Assembly: GCF_006539505.1 (NCBI RefSeq)
Contig: NZ_BJND01000038.1
Coordinates: 43,415-107,414, forward strand
Length of the DNA: 64,000 nt
Reading direction: 5' to 3'
From: Streptomyces spinoverrucosus
GTDB taxonomy: Bacteria; Actinomycetota; Actinomycetes; Streptomycetales; Streptomycetaceae
The position numbers were made by a program, and so were the translations under genes. Every line of letters starts with the position of its first letter. The stretch's first letter is position 1. Under the pieces are notes generated by a model. That model was not told the DNA's origin. It searched no databases and was given only the letters and a program-made list of their open reading frames with translations. Positions 45,450-54,603 of the stretch are shown here, in pieces.

Positions 45450-45983
45450 TTGTTGTCGGCTTCATTCCTCTTCTACTCAGCGGAGGCGTGGGTATCGGTT
45501 CTGACGGACGCTCAAGGCATGAGGAGTGCATTCCGAAAGAATTCGCCTTGCAATGTGCTGGCCGCGATCGACCGCCAAGAACGTGTGCTGCTGTGCAGAG
45601 TTCACGGCGAGTCTTCTTGGCGGCCGGTCACTTCGAAGGTAATCCGCATCCGCCCGTCACACTTCTCGGTCATTCACGTCCTGGACCCGCTCTTCTCCCA
45701 CTGGTTCCTTGCACGCACTCCGGTAGTCGGAAGATTCAACCCACCACCGGAGCGAGGCGGTCTGGACGAATCGACACATATCTTCGTCGTCCGTCACAAC
45801 AGAGTGAGGTCGATCAGTCTTCCCGTCAGCGCCCGCTCCGTTACGAATGCCGACTATGTCTGGCATCCGTTGTCGGACGTCGAGGACGAAGATTTTGATG
45901 TACATCCACGCGAACTCGGTCCATTTCTACGTGGGTATCTCGAGGGCTGGATTCCTGACGGCGTCATCACTCTCGTCGAATGA
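45450..45983 (+). CDS. Hypothetical protein in the insertion-sequence scar
   Basis: 177 codons from a TTG; an ATG at 45519 (MRSAFRKNSPCNVLAAIDRQ) is a more natural start, giving about 154 residues. The protein is soluble and acidic at the end (SDVEDEDFDVHPRELGPFLR) and shows no domain I know. GC content and codon use are visibly lower than in the core genes, suggesting recent arrival. The next gene starts 30 bases on with its own AGGAG, so they may be co-transcribed. Confidence 0.5.
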   Translation: MLSASFLFYSAEAWVSVLTDAQGMRSAFRKNSPCNVLAAIDRQERVLLCRVHGESSWRPVTSKVIRIRPSHFSVIHVLDPLFSHWFLARTPVVGRFNPPPERGGLDESTHIFVVRHNRVRSISLPVSARSVTNADYVWHPLSDVEDEDFDVHPRELGPFLRGYLEGWIPDGVITLVE

Positions 45984-46013
45984 CCACTCATTCCTGACCG
46001 AGGAGCATGCCCC

Positions 46014-46478
46014 GTGACAAGTGCTCAGCATCGACGCCAACCTTCAGGTCGTGGTCCATTGAGGCTGGAGGCCCGGACGCTTCTAGCAGCCGCCGGACTA
46101 CCCGAAGCGGACAACGACGACCGCTACCGCGCCCACAGTGTTGTGGTTACTGATCGCGGCGAATCAGTCGACGTGGAGTGGTTCGTCTCTCGTAGTCTGC
46201 GTCGCGCCGCAGCCGACGAACAACTGCGAGGCTGGCCCATGGGCGCGGCGGACCGTGCGCAGGAGGCCGCTCGACGTCATCTGCACGCGGCCCTGTTCGG
46301 CATCCTGTCGGAAGTGGGTTACCTGGTGGAGGCTGATCCGGCTGACACTCCGGGTGCTCTCTCCGTTCGAGTCGGCCGGGTCTCCACACCCGCGACGCTG
46401 ACCGAGGACATCAGGCGGATGCTTGCAGACCTACGTGGCGCTGCGGACAGCTCCGAGGAGTCTGGCCTGTCGCCGTGA
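46014..46478 (+). CDS. Hypothetical protein in the insertion-sequence scar
   Basis: 154 residues from GTG with AGGAG eight bases upstream. LRLEARTLLAAAGLPEADND, AHSVVVTDRGESVDVEWFVS and AARRHLHAALFGILSEVGYLVEADP look like a genuine alpha/beta soluble protein. I recognise no family. It lies between another unknown gene and a truncated one; the three may have formed a small operon before disruption. Confidence 0.6.
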   Translation: MTSAQHRRQPSGRGPLRLEARTLLAAAGLPEADNDDRYRAHSVVVTDRGESVDVEWFVSRSLRRAAADEQLRGWPMGAADRAQEAARRHLHAALFGILSEVGYLVEADPADTPGALSVRVGRVSTPATLTEDIRRMLADLRGAADSSEESGLSP

Positions 46479-46797
46479 GTGGAAAATCCGCACGTGGATC
46501 CGCCGGCCAGTTCCTCACCTCCCGCGGCTGACGTGCTGCGTGCCCGGTACGCGCGCCGTTTGACGAGCTCGCTCAAGGATCTGGCCGGTCCCGTGCACGG
46601 TCGCATCGAGTTGCCACTGCGTGTCGTGTGGTTGGGCCTGCGCGCCTACGACCTCGACCGACCCCGGCAGCGCATGAGCCTTTACCGCACCGTTCTGACG
46701 GAGGGACAGCGCGACGACCTCATAGCCTTCCTCAGTCACGACCTGCTGCTCGCCGAGTGGCCCGACCTACGCACGCTGATCAGCAGACACATTCGTG
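46479..46797 (+). pseudogene. Hypothetical gene truncated at its 3' end
   Basis: Protein-like sequence from GTG at 46479 through RIELPLRVVWLGLRAYDLDR, MSLYRTVLTEGQRDDLIAFL and LLLAEWPDLRTLISRHIR, about 106 residues. After that the frame turns into an Arg-rich shadow while a different protein begins in another frame at 46795. Related Streptomyces hypotheticals, as I recall, continue with a Trp-Glu-Asp-Ala-Phe type ending, so the tail was lost at the junction. Confidence 0.5.
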
Positions 46798-47681
46798 CGC
46801 CGGGTCGACCCAGCGGCGCGTCTGTACTACGAGAACGGCGAGCAGGAGAAACGAGTTGCCCGCGGCACGAAGTGGTTCTTCGTATCCGGTCGGGACGACG
46901 GCTACTGGCGGCGGGTCATCCTCTGTTTCCGGCATGTCGCCGGGGGCGAATACGAGGATGAGGCCGCTGTTGCAGTGCGCGCCTTCACCGGCCTCCGACC
47001 TGAGCCGCCCGGCTGCATGGGAGTCGTCTACGACGGCGCGTTCCACGGCGTCCATCGCGACGCCCTCGCCCGCCTCGGGCTGCTGGTGATCAACAAGCAG
47101 CACGGCTCCGTCAAACCCCGGGCGTACGAGCTGCTACGCCCCGGACGATGCCGGCACGACCTGTGGTGCGACCAAGGCCGCATCGCCGAACGTATCCTCC
47201 TCGACGACGGCACCAGCGTCCTTGCCCCCGTGCCGGTCACCCGACTCGAACACCGCGAAGGCCGCGACAAGAGCCGCTGGTACCACCTGCTGCGCATTCC
47301 GTGCCGTCACGGCGACCACGCTCACCGTGTCCAGGTCGGCATCACCACCGCCCCCGACGACCGCGGTGTCTGGGACGCCTCAACTGGCAAGCGGCGACCA
47401 AGTGACATCGAGCGCGGCTTCCATCGGGCCGAGTACCTTCAGCAGATCCCCGAAGCCACGCTCGCCCACCAGCTCGTCTACCCCCACCGCAGTGACGCGG
47501 AGTCCGTCCACAACCAGCTCATCAGAGCCTGTGGAACAACCGCATGATCTCCTACGGCCTCGACCGGCAGAAGGTCTTCATCCTGGGCTTCGCCCTCTCC
47601 CAGAACGCCACCAGCCACCGCGTCCATCTCGAACGGCATGCCCCACGTGAGGACCAATCCTTGCTGCCCGGAGTCGACTGA
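46795..47681 (+). pseudogene. Hypothetical protein gene with a frameshift near 47525
   Basis: The frame from GTG at 46795 encodes RLYYENGEQEKRVARGTKWF, GYWRRVILCFRHVAGGEYED, CMGVVYDGAFHGVHRDALAR and RWYHLLRIPCRHGDHAHRVQ, a convincing soluble protein of about 243 residues. At NQLIRACGTTA it ends, but a second frame continues sensibly as SLWNNRMISYGLDRQKVFIL and GFALSQNATSHRVHLERHAP to a stop at 47681. One base is lost or gained around 47525. Its arrangement (Asp of VVYDGAF, HRD) resembles a transposase-like or integrative-element protein, but I cannot name it. The N-terminus is also cut by the junction at 46795. Confidence 0.6.
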
Positions 47682-47953
47682 CGGTCACGGGAACTCTCCT
47701 GCAGGCCCGCGGCCGCAGCCCTGTACCTGCTGCCGCCGAGCGGGCGGTCGTCCCCCTGGTCCGGCGGATGGAGGGGACCGGGCGCAGGGCGGAATCGGAG
47801 GAATTCATCAGCAGTTTCTCCATGGTGGCCCGGGGGCCGACGGGCGGCTCGGCCTGGCCAACCGCCTGTCCGCGGACGTGACCGTGCGCCGGAGCGGTTC
47901 GCGCGGTCCTGCGGCGGCATGGGACGGGTCGGTGCTTGTTCATGCCGCGGCTC

Positions 47954-49396
47954 TCAGTCCGGATGCCGCCCGACGCGACGCTCGGGCAAATGCTCGTCGT
48001 GTGACCCCGCGAGATCCGGTTCCCGGGACGGCAGGATCCGGGAGGGGGCCACGGTGAACCCCACGGCCGCCCCGCCGCCGGATCGTGATCGCGCGAACAC
48101 GGTGCCGTCGTGCATCTCCGCCACCTCGCGGACGATGGCCAGGCCGAGCCCGGACCCGGGCACGCCGTGGGCGGTGTCGGCCCGGTAGAACCGGTCGAAC
48201 ACCCGCTCCGCGTCCTCCACGGCGATGCCCGGTCCCCTGTCGGAAACGGTGATCGTGCCTCGACGGATGTGCACCTCGATGGAATTCTCGCCGTCACCGT
48301 CGAACTTGGCCGCGTTCTCCAGCAGGTTGCTCACGGCCCGTTCCAGTGCCTGGCGGCGGCCGCGGACCAAGCAGTCGTCGGAGTCGAGCAGGACGATCCG
48401 GCCGGTGCGCCGGTGCAGCCGCCGTGCGGCCCGGCCGGCCACCTCGGTCAGTTCCACGGGCTGTTCGGCGTCGTCGCGGCTCCGGGAGAGGGCCAGCTCG
48501 ACCAGCTCGTCGACCAGGTGACCGAGCTCGCGCGTCTCGTCCTCAACGTCGTCGAGGAGCCGGTCACGGTCGTCCGGGGCTAGCTCGGTGGCGTAGCGCA
48601 GCACGCCCGCGTTGGTGGTCAGGCTGGTCAGCGGGGTGCGGACTTCGTGGGCGGCGTCCTGCACCAGCCTCTCCCGCACAGCCCGGGAGGCGGCGAGCCG
48701 GCGGATCATCGTGTTGAACGACGCCGAGAGCCGGGCGACTTCGTCGCGCCCGTCCACCGGTACCTCGCGGTCGACGTGGCCGTCGGCACTGATCTCCTCG
48801 GCGGCCCCGGCCAGCCGCACCAGAGACCGGGTGATACGCCGCGCGAGCAGCCAGCCCGCGCCCGCCGCGGCACACATGACAGCGAGGGCGGCTTCCGCGA
48901 TCTCCATCGCCATACCGCCCAGCACGCCGAGTGTCGGAGCGAGCGGGATGGCCGCCTGCAGGGCCCCTTGGCCCTCGCCCAGTGCAATGGTGAGCTGGCA
49001 GTAGGTGGCACCGCCCACGTCGATCATGGTGGTCTCCTCCTGTCCGGGCGCGCCGGAGGCGGCGAGGGCGCGTCCGGTGTCGGACACCGGCAACTCCACG
49101 TCCGGGCCGCCGAGACGGGTGACCGTACCGTCGGGAGCCACAGACTGCACGATCGCCGGCTGCTCCCCGTCGTCGCCCGTGCCCGGGTTGCCGTCCGAGC
49201 GCCGCGTGACCGCGTCTGGGCGGGCATGCGCCGTGTCCCGATCCTCGGCCACGGCCAGTGCGACCATTCGGACCGTCCGGTTGGCCCCCTCGACGACGCG
49301 GTCGGAGGCGACGCGGAAGCTCAGCACACCGACGAGGACCGCCACCAGGGCTCCGACGGCGGTGAAGGCGAGGGTGAAACGCAGACGCAGGCTCAT
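47954..49396 (-). CDS. Sensor histidine kinase of a two-component system
   Basis: 480 residues from the ATG at 49396, overlapping the regulator stop by four bases. Helix 1 (LRFTLAFTAVGALVAVLVGV) and helix 2 (near residues 165-190) bound an extracellular sensor domain of about 140 residues with few cysteines. HAMP (ARRITRSLVRLAGAAEEIS) follows, then the H-box AAHEVRTPLTSL, N-box NLLENAAKF, SDRGPGI and GSGLGLAIV. Architecture fits PrrB/MprB-type kinases. Only the regulator and the DUF3500/HupE genes are near, so metal or envelope state is a plausible signal. Confidence 0.9.
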   Translation of the reverse strand: MSLRLRFTLAFTAVGALVAVLVGVLSFRVASDRVVEGANRTVRMVALAVAEDRDTAHARPDAVTRRSDGNPGTGDDGEQPAIVQSVAPDGTVTRLGGPDVELPVSDTGRALAASGAPGQEETTMIDVGGATYCQLTIALGEGQGALQAAIPLAPTLGVLGGMAMEIAEAALAVMCAAAGAGWLLARRITRSLVRLAGAAEEISADGHVDREVPVDGRDEVARLSASFNTMIRRLAASRAVRERLVQDAAHEVRTPLTSLTTNAGVLRYATELAPDDRDRLLDDVEDETRELGHLVDELVELALSRSRDDAEQPVELTEVAGRAARRLHRRTGRIVLLDSDDCLVRGRRQALERAVSNLLENAAKFDGDGENSIEVHIRRGTITVSDRGPGIAVEDAERVFDRFYRADTAHGVPGSGLGLAIVREVAEMHDGTVFARSRSGGGAAVGFTVAPSRILPSREPDLAGSHDEHLPERRVGRHPD

Positions 49397-50094
49397 GGCC
49401 GCCGCACCCCGTAACCCACGGCACGCACCGTGTGGATCAGGTCGGGCGCGCCGACGTCGGCGAGCTTGCGCCGCAGATAGCTGATGTAGCACGCCAGATT
49501 GTTCGTGTGCGGCCCGCAGTGGTAGCCCCATATTCGGTGCGAGATCGTCGAATGGGCCAGCACGATCCCCTCGTTGCGCACCATCAGCTCCAGCAGGTCG
49601 AACTCGGTCTTCGACAGCTGCAGTTCCTTGTCCGCCCACCAGGCCCGGCGGGCGTCCGGGTCCATGTGCAGGGAGGCGATGCGCAGGCCGGCCGGTCTGT
49701 CCCCCTGAGCACCCGGTGAAAGCGCGGCCCGGCGTTGCAGCGCACGCAGGCGAGCGAGCAGTTCGGGGACCTGGAAGGGTTTGGGCAGATAGTCGTCGGC
49801 GCCCGCGTCCAGCCCGGCGACCCGGTCCGACGTGGCGCCGCGCGCGGTGAGCATCAACACCGGGGTCACATCACCGTCGGCGCGCAACACTCGGCACACC
49901 GCCACGCCGTCGACGTACGGCATCATCACGTCGATCACCAGGGCGTCGAACGACTCCCGACGGGCTCGGGTCAGCGTCTCGACCCCGTCAGCGGCGGTGA
50001 CGACCTCATATCCCTGCAGCTTCAGTGCCCGTGCGAGGGACTCGCGGACAGCACGATCGTCATCGGCGATGAGGACACGGTTCGGCACCCCCAC
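49393..50094 (-). CDS. OmpR/PrrA-type response regulator
   Basis: 233 residues from the GTG at 50094 (or 231 from 50088). The receiver begins NRVLIADDDRAVRESLARAL, with phospho-acceptor Asp in LVIDVMMPYVDG and Lys in YLPKPFQVPELLAR. The winged-helix output domain runs from about residue 135 (LQLSKTEFDLLELMVRNEG) to HTVRAVGYGVRRP. The frame is open to 50343 but that stretch is not receiver-like. It precedes its kinase with ATGA coupling and is divergent from the DUF3500 gene, with 192 bases between as shared control region. Confidence 0.92.
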   Translation of the reverse strand: MGVPNRVLIADDDRAVRESLARALKLQGYEVVTAADGVETLTRARRESFDALVIDVMMPYVDGVAVCRVLRADGDVTPVLMLTARGATSDRVAGLDAGADDYLPKPFQVPELLARLRALQRRAALSPGAQGDRPAGLRIASLHMDPDARRAWWADKELQLSKTEFDLLELMVRNEGIVLAHSTISHRIWGYHCGPHTNNLACYISYLRRKLADVGAPDLIHTVRAVGYGVRRP

Positions 50095-50286
50095 ATGATG
50101 GCGCAAAACCGCCGGTCGTCCAGCAGCCGTTACCCCAGGAAACCAGCTTCCCTCGGACCACTCCGAACGCATTCGCCCCTGCCCGGCAGGGGCCCGGACT
50201 TTGCCCAATTCACCAGCGGCTCCCATGGAAATCCCATACGGCTCACCCACGATGGGAGCCCCTGCACGCACCACTCCAGGAGCCCC

Positions 50287-51468
50287 ATGTCCACCGTGAC
50301 CCATTCCCCCACCGCCTCTTCCCCGACGGCTTCCCCCGCACACGGATCACTACCGCGCGGCGTAAGACGAAGATGGGCACTCGTTCGCGGCATGGCCCTC
50401 GCCACCTGCATCGGCCTCGGCGTCGCCGGCTGCGGCTCCGACGGCTCCTCGTCCACGTCGTCCGAGGCATCTTCGAGCCAGAGTTCATCCACGACGTCGA
50501 GCACGGGCGCCGGGAAGGCGAACACCGCCGAGGTCGTCGCCGCCGCCAACGCGTTCCTCAAGACGCTCTCCGACGACGAGAAGGACACCGCCCTCTACGA
50601 CTTCGACGACGAGGCCAAGGCCAAGGGCTGGTCGAACTTCCCGATCTCGCTCGCCGCGCGCAACGGCATCGAGTTCGCCGACCTCGACGACGACCAGAAG
50701 GCCGCGGCGCTGAAGGTCATGGAGGCCGCCCTCAGCGAGCAGGGTTACAAGGAGCTGGAGGATATCCGCATCGCGGACGAGTACCTCAGCGAAGTGGGGT
50801 CGTCGGGCAGCGGGGGCGGCCCCGGCGGGAGCGACGACTACGGCGCGGACAAGTACTACCTGGCCCTCTTCGGGGAGCCCAGCGAGACCGAGCAGTTCAC
50901 GGTCCAGTTCAACGGCCACCACGCGGGATACAACATCACCTACTACAAGGACGACGTCAGCCTCTCCCCCACGCTGACCGCCATCGAGCCGTCGAAGTTC
51001 GAGACGGACGGCACGTCGTACGCCCCGCTCCAGGACAAGCGGGACACCACCATCGCGGCCATCGGATCGCTCAGCGACAGCGAACTGGAGAAGGCCGAGA
51101 TCGACGGCAGCTTCGACGACCTGCTGCTCGGCCCCGGCAACGACGGTCCCTTCCCGGACCCCGAGGGCGTCGTTGTCGGCAACCTCACCCAGGAGCAGCA
51201 GGACAAGGTCACCGCGATGATCCGCACGTGGGTCGACGACCTGGACGAGGAGGCCGCCGAGGCGCTCATCGCCAAGTACGTCTCCGAGTACGACGAGACG
51301 TATCTGGGCTGGAGCGGCGCGACGACCATCGACAACAAGGAGACCTACGTACGGGTCGACGGCCCGTCGGTCTGGATCGAGTTCTCCAACCAGGGCGGCA
51401 TCGTGGTCGACGGAGTGCACCAGCACACGATCTTCCGCGACCAGACCGCCGACTACGGATGGAGCTGA
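50287..51468 (+). CDS. DUF3500 lipoprotein
   Basis: 393 residues, AGGAG before the ATG. The signal ends CIGLGVAGCGSDG, a lipobox with the lipid cysteine at about residue 48, then a Ser/Thr linker. The DUF3500 domain contains FNGHHAGYNITYY and, near the end, GVHQHTIFRDQTADYGW; the paired histidines are conserved in the family as far as I recall and could bind a metal. Function of DUF3500 is not established. The HupE/UreJ-type gene follows after ten bases, so they form an operon. Confidence 0.83.
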   Translation: MSTVTHSPTASSPTASPAHGSLPRGVRRRWALVRGMALATCIGLGVAGCGSDGSSSTSSEASSSQSSSTTSSTGAGKANTAEVVAAANAFLKTLSDDEKDTALYDFDDEAKAKGWSNFPISLAARNGIEFADLDDDQKAAALKVMEAALSEQGYKELEDIRIADEYLSEVGSSGSGGGPGGSDDYGADKYYLALFGEPSETEQFTVQFNGHHAGYNITYYKDDVSLSPTLTAIEPSKFETDGTSYAPLQDKRDTTIAAIGSLSDSELEKAEIDGSFDDLLLGPGNDGPFPDPEGVVVGNLTQEQQDKVTAMIRTWVDDLDEEAAEALIAKYVSEYDETYLGWSGATTIDNKETYVRVDGPSVWIEFSNQGGIVVDGVHQHTIFRDQTADYGWS

Positions 51469-51478
51469 GGGTTCCACG

Positions 51479-52801
51479 GTGCGCCGTCTCCTGCCCGCAC
51501 GTCCGTCGGCGGCTCGTCTGCTGCCGACGTTCCTGCTCGCGGCCTTCATGCTGGTCGGCGGCCTCGCGTCGCCGGCCGGCGCCCATCCGATGAGCACTTC
51601 GGCCGTCCTCCTCGATGTCCGCGGCGACCGGGTCGAGGGGGAGGTGCAGCTGCCCGTCGACCGCCTGGCCGTCGCCGTGGACCGGGACCTCACCCGGGAG
51701 ACCGTGCTCGGCGCCGAGCGGGCGTTCCTCAAGCGGTACACAGCCGAGCACATCACGGCCGTCGGCGAAGACGACCGGCCCTGGACCGTCAGGCTCGGCA
51801 CCGGTTCGGTCCGCACGATCGACGAGGTGGCGCACCTCGTCTATCCCCTCGAACTCCGCCCGCCCGACGGCCGGGTCACCACCTTCGACCTGGCCTACGA
51901 CGTCATCGTCGAGGAACTGCTCACCCACAAGGTCATCGCCACCGTCCGCTACGACTTCGACCGCGGCATCCTCAAGACCGACGACGCCGAGACCCTCGGA
52001 GTCTTCGACTTCGACACCAAGAGCCTGAAGGTCCCCGCAGGCGAAGGCTCTTGGATCCGAGGCTTCGCCACCACCGCCGGCCTGGGTATCGAGCACGTCG
52101 GCGAGGGCGCGGATCACCTGCTGTTCCTCCTCATGCTGCTCATCCCGGCCCCGCTGGTGGCCGCAGAGGGCCGATGGCGCTCGGTCCCTTCATCGCGTCG
52201 CAGCATCGTCCACGTCGTCCACGTCGTCACCGCGTTCGCCATCGGCCACTCGCTCACCCTGGCCCTGGCGGCCACCGGGGTGATCAACCTGCCGACCCGC
52301 CCGGTCGAGACTCTGATCGCCTTCTCGATCGCCGTGTCCGCGGTGCACGCTCTACGCCCCCTGGTGGCCCGCGGAGAGATCCTCATCGCCGCCGGTTTCG
52401 GTCTCGTCCACGGCCTGGCGTTCGCCTCCCTCATCGGCGACCTCGGCCTCGACCGCGGCTCGCTCGTGACCACCTTGCTGGGCTTCAACCTGGGCATCGA
52501 ACTGACCCAACTGCTCGTCGTCGCCCTGATGATGCCCTCCCTGATCGTCCTGGCCCGCACCGCCTTCTACCCCGCGTTCCGCATCGGGGTCGCCCTCCTC
52601 GGCCTGCTGTTCTCCGTCTCCTGGATGCTCGAGCGCGCCACCCTCACATCGACCGACCCCTTCGAGGGCGTCCAGACGTGGCTGGTCGACCACCCGCTGC
52701 TCGTCGCCGTGACGGTCGCGGCGCTGGCCGTCGTCGCCCGGCGCACCGCGCCACGGACGCCGTTCGACGGCGACGGAGCGCTTCGATCCGGAGCCCACTG
52801 A
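51479..52801 (+). CDS. HupE/UreJ-family membrane protein
   Basis: 440 residues from GTG. The signal peptide ends SPAGAHPMS, with a His at the mature N-terminus as in many metal carriers. An extracellular domain of about 160 residues is followed by six or seven membrane helices. These carry HupE motifs: GIEHVGEGADHLLFLLMLL, HVVHVVTAFAIGHSLTLAL, VHALRPL and GFGLVHGLAFASLI. HupE/UreJ proteins transport nickel or cobalt in hydrogenase and urease loci; none of those enzymes lies in the window. Paired with the DUF3500 lipoprotein and close to a divergent two-component system. Confidence 0.85.
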   Translation: MRRLLPARPSAARLLPTFLLAAFMLVGGLASPAGAHPMSTSAVLLDVRGDRVEGEVQLPVDRLAVAVDRDLTRETVLGAERAFLKRYTAEHITAVGEDDRPWTVRLGTGSVRTIDEVAHLVYPLELRPPDGRVTTFDLAYDVIVEELLTHKVIATVRYDFDRGILKTDDAETLGVFDFDTKSLKVPAGEGSWIRGFATTAGLGIEHVGEGADHLLFLLMLLIPAPLVAAEGRWRSVPSSRRSIVHVVHVVTAFAIGHSLTLALAATGVINLPTRPVETLIAFSIAVSAVHALRPLVARGEILIAAGFGLVHGLAFASLIGDLGLDRGSLVTTLLGFNLGIELTQLLVVALMMPSLIVLARTAFYPAFRIGVALLGLLFSVSWMLERATLTSTDPFEGVQTWLVDHPLLVAVTVAALAVVARRTAPRTPFDGDGALRSGAH

Positions 52802-52835
52802 CAGCGTTCATGCCTGCCCAGCCGCTGCGGCAGCC

Positions 52836-53181
52836 GTGCCCAGGGGGCAGCCCGGGACGAACCCCTCGTACACGATGCTGTCCTACGTGGGCACCTTCCC
52901 CCATCCGACCGCCTCCGATCCGGCGGAGAGGTACGGCCTGGAGAAGTCCACCGTCAGCCGTCAGCCGTCCCAGCTGGAGGCGGACGGCTTGCCGCGCCGG
53001 TGGCCCATCGTCGCGGCCGCGGACCGAGTCGCGGGAACTCACCGACACCGGCCGCGCCTGCCTCGCCCGCGTACGGCAGCACCCGCGCAAGGGGCTGCGG
53101 GAACGGCTCGGCCGGTGGCCGGACGAAGACGTCGAGACGTTCAGCCGCCTGCTCCGGCGGTTCGTCACGGAAGTCGACTGA
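52836..53181 (+). pseudogene. MarR-family regulator, frameshifted
   Basis: One frame reads LSYVGTFPHPTASDPAERYG and LEKSTVSRQPSQLEADGL, a MarR HTH. Another resumes with RELTDTGRACLARVRQHPRK and WPDEDVETFSRLLRRFVTEVD to TGA at 53181. The wing between is lost and the frame shifts around 53000-53030. No ribosome site or complete start remains. Confidence 0.75.
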
Positions 53182-53268
53182 CGTCGGGGGCCCGCCCGGA
53201 CACCGCTCGCGGTGCCGGCGAAGACGAGCGCTCAGCAGTGACCCAGAGAGGACGGACGGAGACCCGTA

Positions 53269-53830
53269 TGCGACTCGGCACGCACATCCGCTGGTTCGTC
53301 CCCGTCAGAGGTCCGGCAGGCACCGCGTCGTCCCCGGAACGGCGGTGAGTCGGGTGCTGTACGCCGAACACCTTCGGCCCGGGGCCGTGTTCACCCTGGG
53401 CAGCGCCAAGATCTCCAGGGAGGAGATCCTCGCGATCTCGGCCGCCGTTTCGACCCGCTGCCTCTGCACACGGACGAGGACGCGGCGGCCGCGAGCCGCT
53501 TCGGCGGCCTCATCGCCGGCGGCTTCCACACCGCGGCGGTCCTGCGACGCCTCATGGTGGATGCCGTGTTCTCACGCGCCGCCATCATCGCCGGCCGGGA
53601 GATCAGCTCCTTGCGCATGCCCTACATGACCCTGGCCTACCTGGCCGCCCATACCTCCACGGTGCGACTGGGCTCTCTGGTCACTGAGGTGACGTGCCGT
53701 CGCCCCGGCCTCCTCGCCTGGATCGCCACTACGCTCGACGTGCTGTCCGGCGGCCGGGCCACCCTGGGCATCGGCGCGGCCTGGTACGACCGCGAGCACC
53801 ACGGCCTGGGCGCGGCTCGGGAAACCGACC
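53269..53830 (+). pseudogene. Composite remnant: MaoC-like dehydratase inside a luciferase-like monooxygenase
   Basis: An ATG at 53269 after AGAGAGG opens MRLGTHIRWF, similar to the start of F420-type luciferase-like monooxygenases. From 53350 to about 53600 two alternating frames give AEHLRPGAVFTLGSAKISRE, then HTDEDAAAASRFGGLIAGGF and AVFSRAAIIAGREI, typical MaoC/hot-dog dehydratase. From 53610 the luciferase-like family returns: LAYLAAHTSTVRLGSLVTEV and TLDVLSGGRATLGIGAAWYD. Three fragments joined in wrong frames cannot encode an enzyme. Confidence 0.72.
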
Positions 53831-53839
53831 GCCCGGGGC

Positions 53840-54094
53840 GGCCCGGCAGACCGCGATCAGACTGGGGCTGCCGCCGATACCGGCCTTCGTCCTGCCCCGC
53901 CCCCGGGCCGCGGCCGGCGGCCTGGCCTCAGCGGCTTCGCCGACACCGAGTACAGCGAACTGAGCGCCCGTACTGACCACCGTCCACATCGACGCCGAGG
54001 TGCATGGGCGGCTGGCCGCCCAAAGGGTGCTCGGCCTGGAGGCCGCTGACCCACCCGCCCTCCCGGGCGGGTGATCGTCCGCGACTCGGCCTGA
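53840..54094 (+). pseudogene. LacI-family regulator C-terminal remnant (copy 1)
   Basis: Pieces in two frames: LGLPPIPAFVLPRPR, then after a large deletion TVHIDAEVHGRLAAQRVLGL and PGRVIVRDSA ending TGA at 54094. These match the end of LacI-type sugar repressors and the second remnant at 57726. Confidence 0.68.
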
Positions 54095-54603
54095 CGGCCG
54101 CGCCGGTGTGGTCCGGGGCTTCGACCACTGTCGGGCGGGCGGATGAGGCATATGGCGCACCCCACCATGCATGTCTGACGCAAGTTCTCCGTAAGCGCAG
54201 GACGGATGGTGGTTTTCCCGGTCCTGCAGCGAACACTTGGTCACCGAACACTTGGGGACGGAAATTAACAGAGCCGGTACGGGCGCCTTCGCCTCAGCAC
54301 CGAGCCTTGGAGCAGGACATGACCGTGGACCCGCGAGCACGCGACGTTCTCGACACACTCGATCTCCGACTGCCGGCGGGCGGAATTATTCCTTTCCGTC
54401 AAACCAAGTATTGCGCTGACCAGGTTTTCCATGCTTCGTCAAGGCGCCGAAAGTGGGTGAAGCATCACCTGCGGCACGGGCGCCACCGAAGCTGCATGGC
54501 GGAATAGAATGAATCGCCGCGATCAAATCAACACCAGTCATAATGCCGAGCTCTTCCTCTTGGATATCTCGACCAAATTGTGCACCAATGAAAGGAGGGG
54601 ATG
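54095..54603. other. Leader region before the dienelactone hydrolase gene
   Basis: No firm gene apart from the small frame at 54319. The last 100 bases are AT-rich for this genome and hold the hydrolase promoter and AGGAGG. Confidence 0.45.
54319..54507 (+). CDS. Possible small protein (62 residues)
   Basis: ATG with GGAG upstream; MTVDPRARDVLDTLDLRLPA opens like several alpha/beta hydrolases, but the rest (Cys, Lys, His and Arg-rich) does not continue that fold. It may be a truncated hydrolase start or a chance frame. Confidence 0.28.
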   Translation: MTVDPRARDVLDTLDLRLPAGGIIPFRQTKYCADQVFHASSRRRKWVKHHLRHGRHRSCMAE

